From contig OMXK01000037.1 in assembly GCA_900314995.1 (NCBI GenBank), forward strand, positions 1 through 34,449: a stretch of 34,449 bases of DNA. Reading direction: 5' to 3'. Origin of the DNA: an uncultured Prevotella sp. (GTDB lineage Bacteria > Bacteroidota > Bacteroidia > Bacteroidales > Bacteroidaceae). The notes under the pieces are model-generated. The model searched no databases. It was not told the origin of the DNA and saw nothing but the letters and a program-made list of their open reading frames with translations. Below, one piece after another: positions 34,407-34,449 of the stretch; positions within the stretch are counted from its first letter, which is position 1, and every line of letters starts with the position of its first letter. Made by a program: the position numbers and the translations under genes.

Positions 34407-34449
34407 GCAAAAATTTCTTCTAAAACCCGTTATGGAACGTTATAACCAA

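Noticed and set aside
1-34449. tRNA, rRNA, CRISPR array, insertion sequence, prophage or integrase.
   Set aside because: No cloverleaf, repeat-spacer pattern, transposase or integrase motif was seen by reading; a tool-based scan was not possible.

Overview
The window is chromosomal DNA from a Bacteroidales bacterium, most likely of the Prevotella/Segatella/Xylanibacter group. The basis is the repeated promoter form TTG-N20-TAnnTTTG instead of sigma70 -35/-10 boxes, the near absence of Shine-Dalgarno sequences, the gene order trpB-E-G-D-C-F-A, a DUF4924 gene, an HU-like protein with a small 'smalltalk'-type partner, TlpA-type thioredoxins with extra domains, and the C-terminal motif on secreted enzymes. 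No species can be named from sequence alone. No rRNA, tRNA, CRISPR array, insertion sequence or prophage was seen.

Layout. (1) 1-399: the end of a DUF3990 gene overlapping a DUF3791 gene. (2) 614-4767: a + strand operon with an ECF sigma factor, its membrane anti-sigma factor, an exported two-repeat protein and an exported TlpA-type thioredoxin whose C-terminus resembles those repeats, closed by a terminator at 4841-4876. (3) 5054-6949: an exported serine hydrolase, probably a lipoprotein, with its own promoter and a strong terminator. (4) 7130-7729: a second ECF sigma factor without a linked anti-sigma gene. (5) 15645 down to 7726, - strand: a tight gene series (LysE-type exporter, DUF4924, rfbD, prfC, tsaC, CLC channel, fmt, an unrecognised 45-residue ORF, rpe), read as one operon with a promoter at 15654-15661. 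(6) 15821-18699: a ROK sugar kinase and a family 2 glycoside hydrolase with beta-glucuronidase-like features. (7) 18764-25369: the complete tryptophan operon, preceded by a promoter, a leader peptide with four consecutive Trp codons, and a terminator/antiterminator pair: a transcription attenuator. (8) 25393-33477: a pectin operon (GH28-GH105 fusion, PL1-type lyase, CE8 pectin methylesterase, exported protein of unknown function) under a promoter that sits at the centre of a nested palindrome. (9) 33564-34290, - strand: an HU-like DNA-binding protein and a 37-residue small protein.

How the genes work together. The trp genes convert chorismate to tryptophan, and the leader predicts control by tRNA-Trp charging. 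The pectin genes cover demethylation, backbone cleavage by lyase and hydrolase, and removal of unsaturated end sugars, but no SusC/SusD pair or regulator is in the window. The ROK kinase and GH2 enzyme fit use of sugars released from glycans or glucuronides. The first ECF operon looks like an envelope-stress or redox module. The most useful second looks are the trp attenuator, the palindromic pectin promoter, the dispersed-repeat-like DNA read in frame inside the anti-sigma factor, the domain shared by the sigma operon's two exported proteins, and the two small ORFs at 8384-8521 and 33564-33677.
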